Shown in pieces: positions 9,354-24,300 of a stretch of DNA of 64,000 bases. The translations under genes and the position numbers were made by a program. Numbering within the stretch: position 1 is the first letter of the stretch; each line of letters opens with the position of its first letter. Source of the DNA: Chitinophaga nivalis. Lineage in GTDB: Bacteria; Bacteroidota; Bacteroidia; Chitinophagales; Chitinophagaceae. Location: the NCBI RefSeq assembly GCF_025989125.1, contig NZ_JAPDNR010000001.1:3392301-3456300 (forward strand), read 5' to 3'. Under the pieces are notes generated by a model, which saw only the letters and a list, made by a program, of their open reading frames with translations, had not been told where the DNA came from and did not search any database.

Positions 9354-12300
9354 CCGCAGGAAAAAATACCGGTAGCGCCACCTGCAGCTACCCGCGATAA
9401 GATTGCGATTGTGGGTATGGGTTGTCGTTTACCCGGCAACGTTAGTACGCCTGCCGCTTTCTGGGAATTGCTGGTGGCGGAAAGAAATGCCATTACTGCT
9501 ATTCCGGATGATCGCTGGAATACGGCAGATTATTTTGATACAAACGTGGGTGCCCGCGGTAAAATGTATACCCGACAGGGAGGCTTTATCGCGGATGCAG
9601 ATAAATTCGATCCCCTGTTTTTTGGGATCTCTCCGAAAGAAGCGGAAGCAATGGACCCGCAACAGCGCCTATTGCTGGAAGTAGCGTGGGAAGCCCTGGA
9701 ACATGCCGGTCTGCGGCCCACCGACCTGAGAGGCAGTGATAGCGGCGTATTTATAGGGTTCGGTACCGATGATTACCAGCATATAATCCTGGAACAACAA
9801 GCAGCAGCCTATTATGAAGATGCTTTTACAAGCCTGGGTACAGAAAGAAGTATTGCTGCCGGCAGAATCGCTTACCTGCTGGATTTCCACGGCCCGGTGA
9901 TGCAGCTGGATACCGCTTGTTCTTCTTCCCTGGTGAGTATACACCAGGCTTGTCAGAGTTTATTGCACGACGACTGTTCGCTGGCATTGGCAGGAGGCAT
10001 CACTTTGATGCTGTCGCCGGAAGGTACGGTGAAACTGTGTCAGATGCAGGCGCTCTCTCCGTCCGGTGCCTGCAAAACTTTCGATGATGCGGCAGATGGA
10101 TATGTCAGAAGTGAAGGGGTCGGTATTGTTGTGCTCAAAAGACTGGCAGATGCGGAAGCTGCCGGCGATAATATACTCGCTGTTATCAGCGGTTCGGCGA
10201 TTAATCACGATGGTTTAAGCAATGGTATTTCTGCTCCCAACGGCGTAGCCCAGCAGCAGCTGATTGGCAAAGCGTTGCGGCGGGCAGGTATCAGCGCCAA
10301 CGCCGTACAATATATCGAAACACATGGTACGGGCACCCGCCTGGGTGATCCGGTGGAAGTACAGGCCTTGCATGCCGTGTATGCCAGCCATCGTACCAAA
10401 GACGCGCCTTTATTACTGGGCGCGGTGAAAAGTAATATCGGCCACCTGGAAGCAGCAGCAGGGGTAGCAGGGCTCATCAAAGCCGTGCTGTGTCTGCAGC
10501 ATCGCCAGATACCGGCCAGTATCCACCAGCATACGCCCAATCGTTTTATTCCCTGGCAGAACATGTCCGTGCGGGTGGTAGATAAACTCACCGCCTGGCC
10601 ACCGGTTCAGGGTAAACGTTATGCGGCAGTAAGCGCCTTTGGATTGAGTGGTACCAATGCACATGTAATTCTGGAAGAAGCGCCAGCCCGTAAACCGGTG
10701 GCGGTACCTCCGGCGAAGCCGTCGTATCCGGTACTGCTGTCTGCTAAATCCGCCGCCGCTTTACAGGCATTGGCTGCGCGTTATGCACAGCTGCCTGCGC
10801 ATACGTCGCCTGCGGAACTGGGATATAGTACTGCGCTTGCACGGGATAGTTTTCCTTATCGTATAGCCTTTGAAGTGAGTGACATGACTACAGCCCGTAC
10901 CTTGCTGCAGGACTATGCAGCGGGTAAGGCCCGGAAAGAAATCCTGCAGGGACACGTAACCGTAGCGCCGGATAAAATAGCGTGGCTGTTTACCGGCCAG
11001 GGCTCTCAGTATTGGCAGATGGGGAAAGAACTGTATGAGCACAGTGAGGTATTCCGGAAGGTGATAGATTATTGCGATGCATGGCTGAAAAAAGAGTGGG
11101 AGTTTTCCCTCCTGACGTTATTGTACGGCGAGAACAAGGCAACGGGTAATGCGTTGCTGCGGGAAACCAGGTATACCCAGCCGGCATTGTTTGCCATTGG
11201 CTGCGCGCTGGCAGAACTCTGGAAGTCATGGGGTATTACGCCTGCTGTTGTAGCCGGACATAGCGTCGGCGAATTTGCAGCAGCCTACGCAGCCGGGGTA
11301 TTCAGCCTGGACGACGGACTGCAGTTAATCACGGCCCGGGCCCGGCTGATGCATGCGATCGAAGAACCGGGCAGTATGGCAATGGTGTTTGCATCGGAAG
11401 CAGTGGTAGCGGAAGCTATCCGGCCCTATGGCCATGCTTTGTCGGTAGCAGCTATCAATGGTCCTTCGCTGATCGTTATCTCCGGTAAAAAAGAAGCCAT
11501 TGCTACCGTGCTGGCTTCCCTGAAACAAACAGGCATAGGTAGCCGGGAACTGGCGGTATCACACGCTTTCCATTCACCATTGATGGAGCCGATGATAACA
11601 AAGTTCCGGCAGATAGCGGAAAGCATCCGTTATCAGGAACCGGTTATTCCGCTGGTATCCAATGTAACCGGTGGTATGATTACCACGGATATTACTACGG
11701 CGGATTACTGGTGTCATCATATCCTGGCGCCGGTGCAGTTTGCGGCCAGCGTACAGGCCATCCGGGCGTTGGACGCCCATATCTGGCTGGAACTGGGACC
11801 ACAGCCCAACCTGTTATCGATGGCGCAGCTGACCATGTCTTTTGAAGACGGTGCGTTATTGCCCAGCATGCGCGAAGGACAGTCTGCCTGGAGTACGCTG
11901 CTGCAAAGCCTGATGGCCTTGCAGGTGAAGGGGATACCTATCGGGTGGCACGGGTTTTATGCAGACGCAGATTATCGTAAAATACAGCTGCCGGTGTATG
12001 CTTTCCAGCGCCAACGGTACTGGATACACGCAGATAAACCGGCCACACCAAAAGTAGTCAGGGAACAGATAGCAGCACCTGTGCCGCTGCCAGAAATCCT
12101 GCCAGCTGCCGTTACACCATCAGCAGCGCATCCGGCAACGGATATTACCGGGGTGCTGGTAGAAACCCTGAGCCGGTTACTGAAAATATCTCCCGCAGAT
12201 GTCAACATACATACGCCTTTTCTCTCACAGGGAGCAGACTCACTGGTCCTTGCGAGTGTAGTAAGAAAAATAGAAAATGATTACGGCCTGAATTTCTCCA

Positions 12301-15300
12301 TGCGGCTCTTGTTTGAGGAGCTGACCACGGTAGACAAGATGGCGCAGTATATTGCCACACATGCGACGAAAACACCGATCGTTACACCCGTGGAGGAAGT
12401 GCCGGTAGCAGCTGTCCCGGTGGCAGTACCAGCGGTACCCACCTCCATACCGATAGCCGCCGCACCAGCGATAGCGCCGGTATTAAATGGCTCACCGGTG
12501 GCAGCTGATCCCTTTCAGGTATTACAAGGACAGTTTGAGGTGATGGCACAGCAGTTCCAGCTGATGTCGCAACAATTACAGGGGCTGTCGCGCTATACGC
12601 CGGTAACGGTGGCCCCGCAACAGGCGCCGTTAATAAAGAAACAACTATCAGCACCTGGTAAACAAACGGTGACCATCTTCCCAAAAATAGAAACCCAAAA
12701 GGGCGATCAGTTATTACCGCCACAGCAACAACATTACCTGGATGCCTTTATCAAACGTTATACAACGAAAACCCGGGCATCCAAAGCCCTCGCGGAAAAA
12801 TACCGTCCGGTACTGGCGGATATCCGTGCTGCGGCAGGCTTCCGTTTTATGACCAAGGAAATGGTGTACCCTATTGTGGTGAATACTTCCAAAGGCGCCC
12901 GTATGACGGATGCAGATGGAAATGAATACGTGGACCTGACGATGGGGTTTGGCGTGAACCTGCTGGGACACCAGCCGGACATCGTAACGGCAGCAGTATA
13001 CCGGCAACTGGAAAAAGGATATCAGTTAGGCCCGCAATCACCGCTGACAGGTGAAGTGGCTACGAAGATAGCAGCGCTGACCGGTATGGACCGCGTGAGC
13101 TTTCATAACTCCGGTACCGAAGCCGTGATGTCGGCCCTGCGCATAGCACGTACACTGACAGGCAAATCCAAAATAGCCATCTTCCAGGGTTCCTATCATG
13201 GTTACTTTGATGGTACTCTGGCCCTGGCAGAAGATGTAGATACCCATCCCCAGGGCGTACCGGTGGCGCCAGGGGTATTACCCAACATGGTAGCAGATGT
13301 ACTGGTATTTGATTATCAGCATCCGGATGTGGTACAACAAATACAGGCGCATGCCGATGAACTGGCCGCCGTATTGGTGGAACCGGTGCAGAGCCGGCGT
13401 CCGGATTATCAGCCCAAAGCATTGCTGCAGGCCTTGCGGGCAATGACAACTGCAGAAAAAATTATCCTGATTTTTGATGAGATGATTACCGGTTTTCGTA
13501 TTCATCCCGGCGGCGCGCAGGCACACTTTGGCATAGCTGCAGATATGGCTACCTATGGAAAAATCATCGGTGGTGGTTTCCCTATTGGGGTCATAGCTGG
13601 CCGTGATTGGTGTATGCAGGCAGTTGACGGTGGGGTGTGGAAATATGGAGATGATTCCTGTCCGCAGGGAGAACCTACTTTCCTGGCAGGTACGTTCTGC
13701 AAACATCCGGTGAGTATGGCAGCTGCTTTGGCAATACTGACGGAGCTGGAACAACGTGGGCCGGCTTTACAACAAGAGCTGACCGCACTTACCACCCGTC
13801 TTGTCAGCACCATCAATGCCTTGTTTGAACAATATCAGGTACCGGTTAAAGTACAGCGTTTCGGTTCCTTGTTTTATTTCGCAGTAACAGGCAATATGGA
13901 TTTACTCTTCTATCACCTGATAGAAAGAGGTGTTTACATCTGGGAGGGAAGAAGTTGTTTCTTGTCTACCGCACATACAACGGCGGATATCGCATGGATA
14001 GAACAGGCATTCCGGGAGTCGGTCATCGCATTGAAAAAGGGCGGTTTCCTGCCCGGTGGTGAAGATATACCACCATCCGGCAAACATACAACCGCACCGG
14101 AAAGCCTCCGGGTAGCCATCGGACAGCTGACGATACCGGACAAGATTCCGTTGTCTCCCAACCAGGAAAGAATGTGGTTTATTGATCAGCTGGAAGGCAG
14201 TATTCAATATAACATTCCGATTGCACTGCGCCTGAAAGGAGTGTTGGATAAACAGGCTTTGCAACAGGCCTTTCAGGAGATCATCAGCAGGCATGAAATA
14301 TTGCGGACAGTGGTGGCACAAACAGACGGCAGGCCTTATCAGCATATCCGCGATAATGGTAAATGGCAGCTGAAAATAACAAATGATATACACCTGCAAA
14401 ATGATCCGGCAGCATTAGCGGCTTATGTTTCTGCGCAGATATATACACCTTTTGATTTCTCCGGAGATAATATGCTTCGGGCCAATCTGATTCAGGCCGG
14501 TGAAGAAGAACATGTATTGTTACTGACGGTACATCATATTGTATCAGATGACTGGTCGGTAAGAATGTTGTTTGGAGAGCTGATAGCGCTATATAATGCA
14601 GCCATCGATCATACTACTGCTCAGATACCGGTACTGGAAATACAATATAAAGATTACGCCGTGTGGCAGCAGCATTACCTCGAAAGTGCCGCTTTCCGGG
14701 AAAAGCTGGCGTGGTGGAAAAACAGGCTCGATGGCGCTGCGCCATTGCTGTTACCAACAGATTTTGAACGGCCATTAACCAGAAGTACCCGCGGTTCCAT
14801 GGCTGCGTGGCAGCTGGATAAAACCCTGACGACGAAAATTCATCAGCTGGGCCGGCAGGAAGGGGTAACCCTGTTCACCACTTTATTAACCGCATTTAAA
14901 GTGCTGTTGGCGCGTTACAGCGGTCAGGAAGATATTGTGGTAGCCTGTGCCGTTGCTGGCAGAATACAGCGCGAAGTAGCGCCTTTATTGGGCTTCTTTG
15001 CCAATACCCTGGCGTTGCGGACAGAAGTACATGGTACTACCTCGTTTAGCAGCTTGTTGAAAAAAGTGAGCAACGTGGTACTGGATGCACATGATTACCA
15101 GGAGGTGCCTTTCAATAAAGTATCCGATGCGGTGATCAGTAACAAGAGTCTGGCAGATAATCCGTTGCTCCATATCATGTTTACCCAGCAGCAGATTCCC
15201 GTAGCCCGGGATATCCGGTTGGGAGCTGCTACCTTATCTTACGAGCCGGTGATACGGCAAACCAGTATTGCAGATATTACCTGGGTAGTGGAAGACCTGC

Positions 15301-18300
15301 CGGAAGGTATTGCCATTATGGTGGAATATGCCACCGACCTGTTTACGGCAGCTACTATCCAACAGCTGTTGCAACACTACGAGACCTTGCTGCAGGCTGC
15401 TGTGGAGCAACCGGCTGCACAGGTACAACAGTTGAAGCTGTTGCCGGACACAGAGCAACAAAAACTGGTACATGGCTTTAATAATACCGTATACCCGTAT
15501 CCGGTAGATAAAACAGTGGTGACGCTGTTTGAAGAACAGGTGGCGGCCAGACCGGATGCTCCGGCTGTTGCTTTTGGTGAGCAACAGCTGACTTATCGTG
15601 GCTTGCATGAAAAAGCCAATCAGGTGGCACACTGGCTGCTGACAGCCGGTGTAAAGCCCGGTGAGCATGTCGGATTGTTATCGTATCGTGGTATCGATAT
15701 GCTGATCGCGATATGGGGTATCCTGAAAAGCGGCGCGGCCTATGTGCCGTTTCATACCGGTTTCCCGGCAGAACGTATCCAGCTGATGATGGAAGATGCC
15801 GGTGTTACCAAAGTGGTGTATACGGATAAACAGCTGGCAGCCACCATTGCCTTACCGGAAAATACCGGTTTATGGATAGGGGAGGCCACGCATTTCCCTA
15901 CGACGTCTACCGGGATTATAACTGCAGTAACTGCGCCTGTCAACATCATGTATACTTCCGGTACAACCGGCCGGCCGAAAGGTATTGTAGTGACGCATCG
16001 CAACATCGTGAATATGGTGTCCGATCCCGGAATAATTATCATCAGGCCGGAAGACCGCGTATTGCAGTGGTCTAACTATTCCTTCGACGGATCTACGTTT
16101 GATATCTTTGGTGCGTTGTTATGCGGCGCTTGCCTGTATACGATAAAAGAGGCCGCTGTTGCAGATGTAGGGGCATTGTCCCAAATCATACAGACAGAAA
16201 AGATGACGGTCTGTTTTATGACAACGGCATTGTTCAACAATTTTGTAGATACAGATATCAATGGTTTACGCCCGTTGCGTAAGTTGTTGTTTGGTGGAGA
16301 AAAAGCATCTGTATCGCATGTACAAAATGCATTGGCGGCATTGGGTGCCGGTAAACTGATACATTTATATGGCCCTACGGAAACCACAGTGTATGCATTG
16401 GCTTATCCGGTGGATGAAGTAGCGGCAACCGATATGGCCATTCCGATTGGCCGGCCACAGGCCAATACCCGCGCCCTCATCCTGGATCAGCAAGGCCTGT
16501 TGGTACCCATCGGAGTAAGTGGTGAATTATATATTGGCGGCGATGGCGTCACCAACGGATATATTAACAATGCCGTACTTACCGCGGAAAAATTTATTAC
16601 CCTGGAAGGACATGTGGGTCGCTGGTATCGTAGCGGTGACCTTTGCCGCTGGCAGCCGGATGGCAACATTGTTTATACAGGCAGAGCCGACGATCAGGTG
16701 AAAATCCGTGGCTACCGTATAGAACCGGGAGAGATTGAACGGGTAATGAACCAGCTGGAAGGCATTACAGCCGCTGGTATCGTAGTAAAAGAACAAACTT
16801 CGGGAGATAAACAACTGACCGGATATTATGTGATAGATAGGGCAACGGTGCAGCAGACAGCACAGGATTTATCCCGGCGCCGGCTAAACGAAAATACCGT
16901 TACTCCGTTGTTGCTGCACGAACAGGAAGTAGTGCTGGACCAGCTCCGGACCTTGACAGACGCACAACACCTGACGGCCACCCTGGAAAAAAGTATCGCC
17001 TCGTTGAAAGGAAAAGGCCGCATCCTGATTCCTGGCGTACCCGACCTGCGGTTGTTATCCCTGGATAAACACCTGCAGCTGCTGGACAAACTGCCGGCAC
17101 GCACACCAGTGAAGGAGTGGAGCTGGCAGGCAGATGTAGCAGCCGCACAGGAACCCAATTTGTTTGTAGATCCGGCCTGCTTCTATCAGTTACCGGCCTT
17201 GTATCCTGCGGTTACACATGTGGAAATACAGGCACACGCCGGCGAACAGACAGGCGGTACTTATGATGTAGTGATATATGTAGGATATATGCCAGCTTTG
17301 CTGCAACCAGCCTGGCAGCTATGGCAGGAATCCGGCCAGGTAACGCAATGGCTGGCTGCTGAGCAAGCAGTCATTGCCCTGCAGGAGGTACCACATCCCC
17401 GCCTATGGAAAGAACGGTTGCTGGCGGACATCCTGCAACAGCCACTCACAGGTACTACGGACGCAGTGAAGACACAGATCAGTACGCCGGATACCAATAC
17501 CGAGGCCATACAAGGCTTGCTGGAAGCCGCAACAACAGCGGGTTACCAGGTACGTTGTTTCGCCGGGCAGGATCCGCTGACCATAAATATACTACTGGAA
17601 AAAGCAGCTGGCGATGCCGGTGTATTATTGCCGGAACAACAGCGTATACACCTGCCCGTTACTACCTATACCAATATCCCGCTGTATACGGCTATCAGTG
17701 ACATCAGGGAAGATGAAATCCGCCGCGCCTTACAGGAACGTTTACCGGATTATATGATTCCGGTTGTTTTAACCGCCATCCCCTATCTGCCACTGACCGT
17801 TAACGGTAAGACAGACCGTAAGTTGCTGGCCAGCCTGGAAACAACGCAGCGCAATAGCAAACAGTCGTATGTGGCGCCGGTAACGTCGGTGCAGCAACGA
17901 CTGGCCACTATCTGGGAGCGGTTGCTGGAAGTAGAACGTGTAGGCATCCACGATAGTTTCTTTGCATTGGGAGGACATTCCTTATTGGCTACCCGGGTTG
18001 TATCAGCTGTTCGCCGGGAACTGAGTGCCGAACTGACCGTAAGAGTCCTGTTTCAGCATAATACCATTGCGCAACTGGCCACTTATCTGGAAGAACAACA
18101 GCCCGGTTTATTGCTGCCACCGGTAACGCTGGCATTACGTACAGCGCCGCTGCCGTTATCGTATAGCCAGGAACGTCTATGGTTTATTGATCAGCTGGAA
18201 GGTTCCGTAGAATACCATATGTCGGTGGCTTTCACCCTGAAAGGAGCATTGGATACCGCCGCCCTGGAATATGCCTGGAGACAGATTGTGAACCGGCATG

Positions 18301-21300
18301 AAGTGTTGCGAACCGTATTCCTGGAGGAAAATGGTACCCCCTGGCAGCGTATCATGAATAAAGACGGCTGGCAGCTGCAACAGATCGAAGGCAGCCGCTA
18401 TCGTCACGACAAGCAGGCTTTATTGACGCTTATCGACGAGCTTAACCGCGTGCCTTTTGACCTGACCAAAGATCATATGTTGCGTATTCGGCTGATTACG
18501 CTGTCGCCGGAAGAACATATCATGGCGCTGTGCATGCACCACATTGCCGCCGACGGCTGGTCCCTGTCGGTAATAATAAAAGAACTGGTAACACTGTACA
18601 ATGCCCGTTCCCGGAATGAGGAACCGGAATTGGAAACATTGCCGGTACAATATGCCGACTTTGCTGTATGGCAGCGTACTTACCTGGACAGTAATACGTC
18701 CGGTAAAAATCCGGACTATTGGAAACAGCAACTGGCAGACGTAGCAACGTTGCAACTGCCAACAGACTTTGAAAGGCCGTTGGTGAAAAGTAACCGGGGC
18801 GATCAGCTGGTATTCCGGATAGACAAAGCCCTCACCAACCGCCTGGAACAACTGGCGCAGGAACAGGGATGCACGCTGTATATGCTGCTGCTGGCAGTCT
18901 TTAAAGTATTGCTGTTCCGATACAGCGGACAGGAAGATATTGCGGTGGGAAGCCCCATTGCAGGCAGGTTGCAGGCTGAAACAGAGTCGCTGATCGGCTT
19001 CTTTATAAATACCCTGGTGCTGCGTAGCAACCTGGAGGGGAATCCGGCTTTTACCCGGTTTTTACAGACGGTTCGCCAAACCACGCTCGATGCCTATGAA
19101 CACCAGGAGGTGCCTTTTGAAAAAGTAGTGGAAATGACAGTGGGAGAAAGGGATCGTAGCAAAAATCCGCTGTTCCAGGTGATGTTTGCCTTACAGAACA
19201 TACCGGAAATACCGGCGTTACAATTGGGCGATGTTACGTTGAGTAGTCATCCGGTTACACACAGCACCAGTTTGTTTGATATGTTCTGGTCTATTCAGGT
19301 ACGGACAGATCATACGGAAGTCGCGCTGGAGTATTGCACCGACATTTTCACGGAAACGACTATACGTAAAATGATGGCACACTATGTTTCCTTACTGGAG
19401 GCAGTGGTAGAAAACGCTGCTATCCCCGTGGGGGCGCTGCCGATGCTCCGGGAAGCTGAACAACAACAGCTGCTGTATACATTTAACGATACGGCACTGG
19501 CTTATCCGTCGGATAAAACGGTGGTGGCATTGTTTGAAGCACAGGTGGCCGCGACACCGGATGCACCGGCTGTTACTTTTGGAGAAGTAGCACTCACTTA
19601 CCGGACACTGGATGAAAAAGCCAACCAGGTAGCACACTGGCTGCTGGCAGCCGGTGTAAAGCCCGGTGAGCATGTTGGGTTGTTGGCGTATCGTGGCCTC
19701 GATATGCTGATCGCAATATGGGGTATCCTGAAAAGCGGCGCGGCTTATGTACCGTTTCATACAGGTTTCCCGGCAGAACGTATTCAATTGATGATGGCGG
19801 ATGCTGGTGTGACCAAAGTGATATACACAGATAAACAACTGACTGCTACCATCACCTTACCGGATAATACCGGTTTATGGCTGGGAGATGCCCTGCATTA
19901 TCCTGTAACTGCTACAGGAGTGGTACCGCTGGTAACGGCACCAGTCAACATCATGTATACTTCCGGTACCACCGGCAGGCCGAAAGGCATTGTTGTGACG
20001 CACAGCAACATCGTAAAGCTGGCGTATGATCCTGGCGCGATTGCCGTGAAACCAACAGACCGCGTATTGCAATGGTCTAATTATTCTTTCGACGGATCTA
20101 CCTATGATATCTTTAATACGTTGTTACAGGGTGCCTGTTTGTGTATGATACCGGATAATGCTGCAGCAGATGTAGAGGCGTTGTCGCGTATCATATCCAC
20201 AGAAAACATCACGGTTTGTTTTATGACAGCCGCGTTATTCAACAATTTTGTAGACCATGATATCAATGCCTTACGCCCATTGCGTAAGTTGTTGTTTGGA
20301 GGAGAAAAAGCCTCCATATCGCATGTGCAAAAAGCCTTGATGGCATTGGGAGCAGGTAAGCTGGTAAACGTATACGGACCTACGGAAACAACAGTCTATG
20401 CATTGGTTTATCCGGTGGACGAAGTAGGGGCAACAGATATGTCTATCCCGATTGGGCGTCCGTTGGCCAATACCCGGGTCCTTATCCTGGATCAGCAAGG
20501 CGCCTTGGTGCCCATCGGCATAAGCGGTGAATTATATATTGGCGGCGACGGCGTCTCCAATGGCTATATCAATAATGCCGCGCTTTCAGCAGAAAAATTT
20601 GTTACCCTCAAAGGACATGCCGGCCGCTGGTACCGTAGTGGTGACCTTTGTCACTGGCAGCCCGATGGCAACATCGTATATACCGGCCGTGTCGACGACC
20701 AGGTGAAAATCCGCGGCTACCGTATAGAACCGGGAGAAATAGAACAGCAGATGAATCAGCTGGAAGGAATTGCCAACGCTGGTATCATCGTAAAAGAACA
20801 AATTACAGGAGATAAACAACTAGCCGGATATTATGTAATGGATATGACGGCACTCCGGCAACAGGAGGAAGAATTGTCACGGCAACGGGCAAACGAAAAT
20901 AATGTTGCCCCGGTGCTGTTGAACGAACAGGAAGTAGTGTTAAACCAGATGCAGACGCTGACCACGACACAAGACCTGACTACCGCCCTGGAAAGCAGTA
21001 TCGCCTTGTTGAAAGAAAAAGGCCGCATCCTGATTCCCGGTGTACCCGATCTGCGTGTATTATCCCTGGGTAAACACCTGCAGCTGCTGAATAAACTGCA
21101 GGGCAGCACACCGGTGAAGCAGTGGAGCTGGCAGGCAGACGTGGAAGCCGGACAGGAACCTGCTTTGTTTGTGGACCCGGCCTACTTCTATCAGTTGCCG
21201 GCCTTGTATCCTGCGGTTACACATGTGGAAATACAGGCACCCGCCGGAGAACAGGCAGGAACTACTTATGACGTAGTTATATATGTAGGACATATGCCAG

Positions 21301-24300
21301 TGCTGCTGCAACCAGACTGGCAGCCATGGCAGGAATCCGGCCTGGTAATGCAATGGCTGGCTGCTGGTAAAGCTGTCATTGCCCTGCAGGAGGTACCACA
21401 TCCCCGTTTATGGAAAGAACGATTGCTGGCAGACATCCTGCAACAACCGCTGACAGGTACTACAGAAGCCGTGATAGCGAAAATCAGTACCCCTGATATA
21501 ACCATTGTAGCTATACAAAATCTGCTGGAATCCGCAACAACGGCGGGTTATCAGGTACGTTGCCTCACCGGGCATGATCCGCTGACCATAAACATACTAC
21601 TGGAAAAAACACCCGGTGATGTAGCCGTGTTACTACCGGAACAACAGCGTATACACCTGCCTGTTACAGCATATACCAACATGCCGTTATATGCAGCTAT
21701 CAGCGAAATCAGAGAAAAGGAGATCCGCCGTGCCTTACAGGAACGTTTACCGGATTATATGATTCCGGTTGTTTTAACAGCCATTCCCTATCTGCCGCTG
21801 ACGGTTAACGGTAAGACAGACCGCAAGTTGCTGGCCAGTCTGGAAACAGCACTGCGCAATAGCCAACAGGCATACGTACCACCGGTAACGCCGGTACAGC
21901 AACAGCTGGCCGCTATCTGGGAGCGTTTCCTGAAAGTAGAACGTGTAGGCATCTACGATAGTTTTTTTGCACTGGGAGGACATTCCCTGCTGGTGACCCG
22001 GGTAGTATCCGCTGTGCGCCAGGAACTGAACGTAGAACTGATGGTGAGAGACCTGTTTCATTATAACACCATTGCGCAACTCGCTGCTTATCTGGAACAG
22101 CAACAGCCCGGTTTATTACTGCCACCGGTAACGTTGGCGCCGCGTACAGCGCCGCTGCCATTATCGTATAGCCAGGAACGTTTGTGGTTTATCGATCAGC
22201 TGGAAGGTTCTGTACAGTATCACATGCCGGAGGCTTTCACCTTGAAAGGCGCATTGGATACGGTGGCCCTGGAATATGCCTGGAGACAGATTGTAAACCG
22301 CCATGAAGTGTTGCGAACCGTATTCCTGCAGGAAAATGGCGCGCCACGCCAGCGTATCATGGATAAAGATGGCTGGCAGCTGCAACGGATCGAAGGCAGC
22401 CGCTATCGCCGCGACAGACTGGCCTTGCTGGACCTCATCGACGACCTTATCCGCGTACCTTTTGATCTGACAACAGACCATATGCTGCGGGTGCAGCTGA
22501 TTACCCTGTCGCCGGAGGAACATATCATGGTGCTGTGCATGCACCACATTGCCGCTGATGGCTGGTCTCTGTCTGTAATAATAAGGGAGCTGGTAGCGTT
22601 GTACAACGCCCGTTCCCGAAACCAGGAACCGGAGCTGGAAGCATTGCCGGTACAATATGCCGACTTTGCAGTATGGCAACGCACCTACCTGAACAGCGAA
22701 ACGTCCGGTAAAAAACTGAACTACTGGAAGCACCAGCTGGCAGGCGTAACGGTGTTGCAGTTGCCGACAGACTTTGAAAGACCGTTGGTGAAAAGCACCC
22801 GTGGCGAACTGCTGATATTCCATATCGATAAAACGCTGACCGGCCGCCTGGAACAACTGGCGCGGGAACAGGGATGCACATTGTATATGCTGCTGCTGGC
22901 AGTCTTTAAAGTATTGATGTTCCGATACAGCGGACAGGAAGATATTGCAGTAGGAGGTGGTATCGCGGGCAGGCTGCAGGCAGAGATAGAATCCCTGATC
23001 GGCTTCTTTGTAAATACCCTGGTGCTGCGCAGTAACCTGGGTGGCAACCCGGCCTTTACCCGGTTTTTACAGGAAGTCCGCCAAACCATGCTCGATGCCT
23101 ATGAACACCAGGAGGTACCCTTCGAAAAAGTAGTGGAAGTAACCGTAGGAGAAAGGGACCGCAGCGCCAATCCCCTGTTCCAGGTGATGTTTGCCTTGCA
23201 GAACATACCGGAAATACCCACGCTGCAACTGGGCGACGTGATACTGAATGGTCACCCGGTTACGCATACGACCAGCTTATTTGATCTGTTCTGGTCTATC
23301 CGCGTGCGGCCGGATCATATGGAAGTGGCCATGGAATATTGCACCGATCTTTTTACGGAAACGACTATACGTAAAATGATGGCGCACTATATTACCTTAT
23401 TGGAGGCAGTGGTACAAAACCCTGCTATGCCGGTAGGCGCGCTGCCAATGCTCCGGGAAGAAGAACAACAACAGCTGCGATATACTTTTAACGATACTGC
23501 TCAGGTATATCCGGCTGATAAAACAGTAGTGACGCTATTTGAAGAACAGGTGGCGGCTACACCGGATGCAACGGCCATTACTTTTGGAGAAGTACAACTG
23601 ACGTATCGGACACTGAATGAAAAAGCCAACCAGGTAGCACACTGGCTGCTTACAGCTGGTGTAAAACCCGGTGAGCATATTGGGCTGTTATCGTATCGTG
23701 GTATCGATATGCTGATCGCGATATGGGGTATCCTGAAAAGCGGTGCGGCCTATGTACCGTTTCATACCGGCTTCCCGGCAGAACGTATCCAGCTGATGAT
23801 GGAAGATGCCGGTGTGACCAAAGTTGTATACACAGATCAACAGCTGTTTGCTACCATCGCATTACCGGATAATACCGGATGGTGGCTGGGAGATGCCCTG
23901 CATTATCCTGCAACCCCTACAGGGGTAGTACCGGTAGTGACAACACCTGTCAATATCATGTATACTTCCGGCACCACCGGCCGGCCGAAAGGCATTGTTG
24001 TGACGCATAGCAATATCGTGAAGCTGGTGTATGATCCCGGCGCGATTGCCGTGAAACCAGCGGACCGCGTGTTGCAATGGTCTAATTATTCCTTCGACGG
24101 CTCTACCTATGATATCTTTAGTACGTTGCTACAGGGTGCCTGTTTGTGTATGATACCAGATAATGCAGCGGCAGATGTAGAGATGTTATCGCGTATCATA
24201 TCCACAGAAAATATCACGGTTTGTTTTATGACAACTGCACTGTTCAACAATTTTGTGGATCATGATATCAATGGTTTACGTCCGTTGCGTAAGTTGTTGT

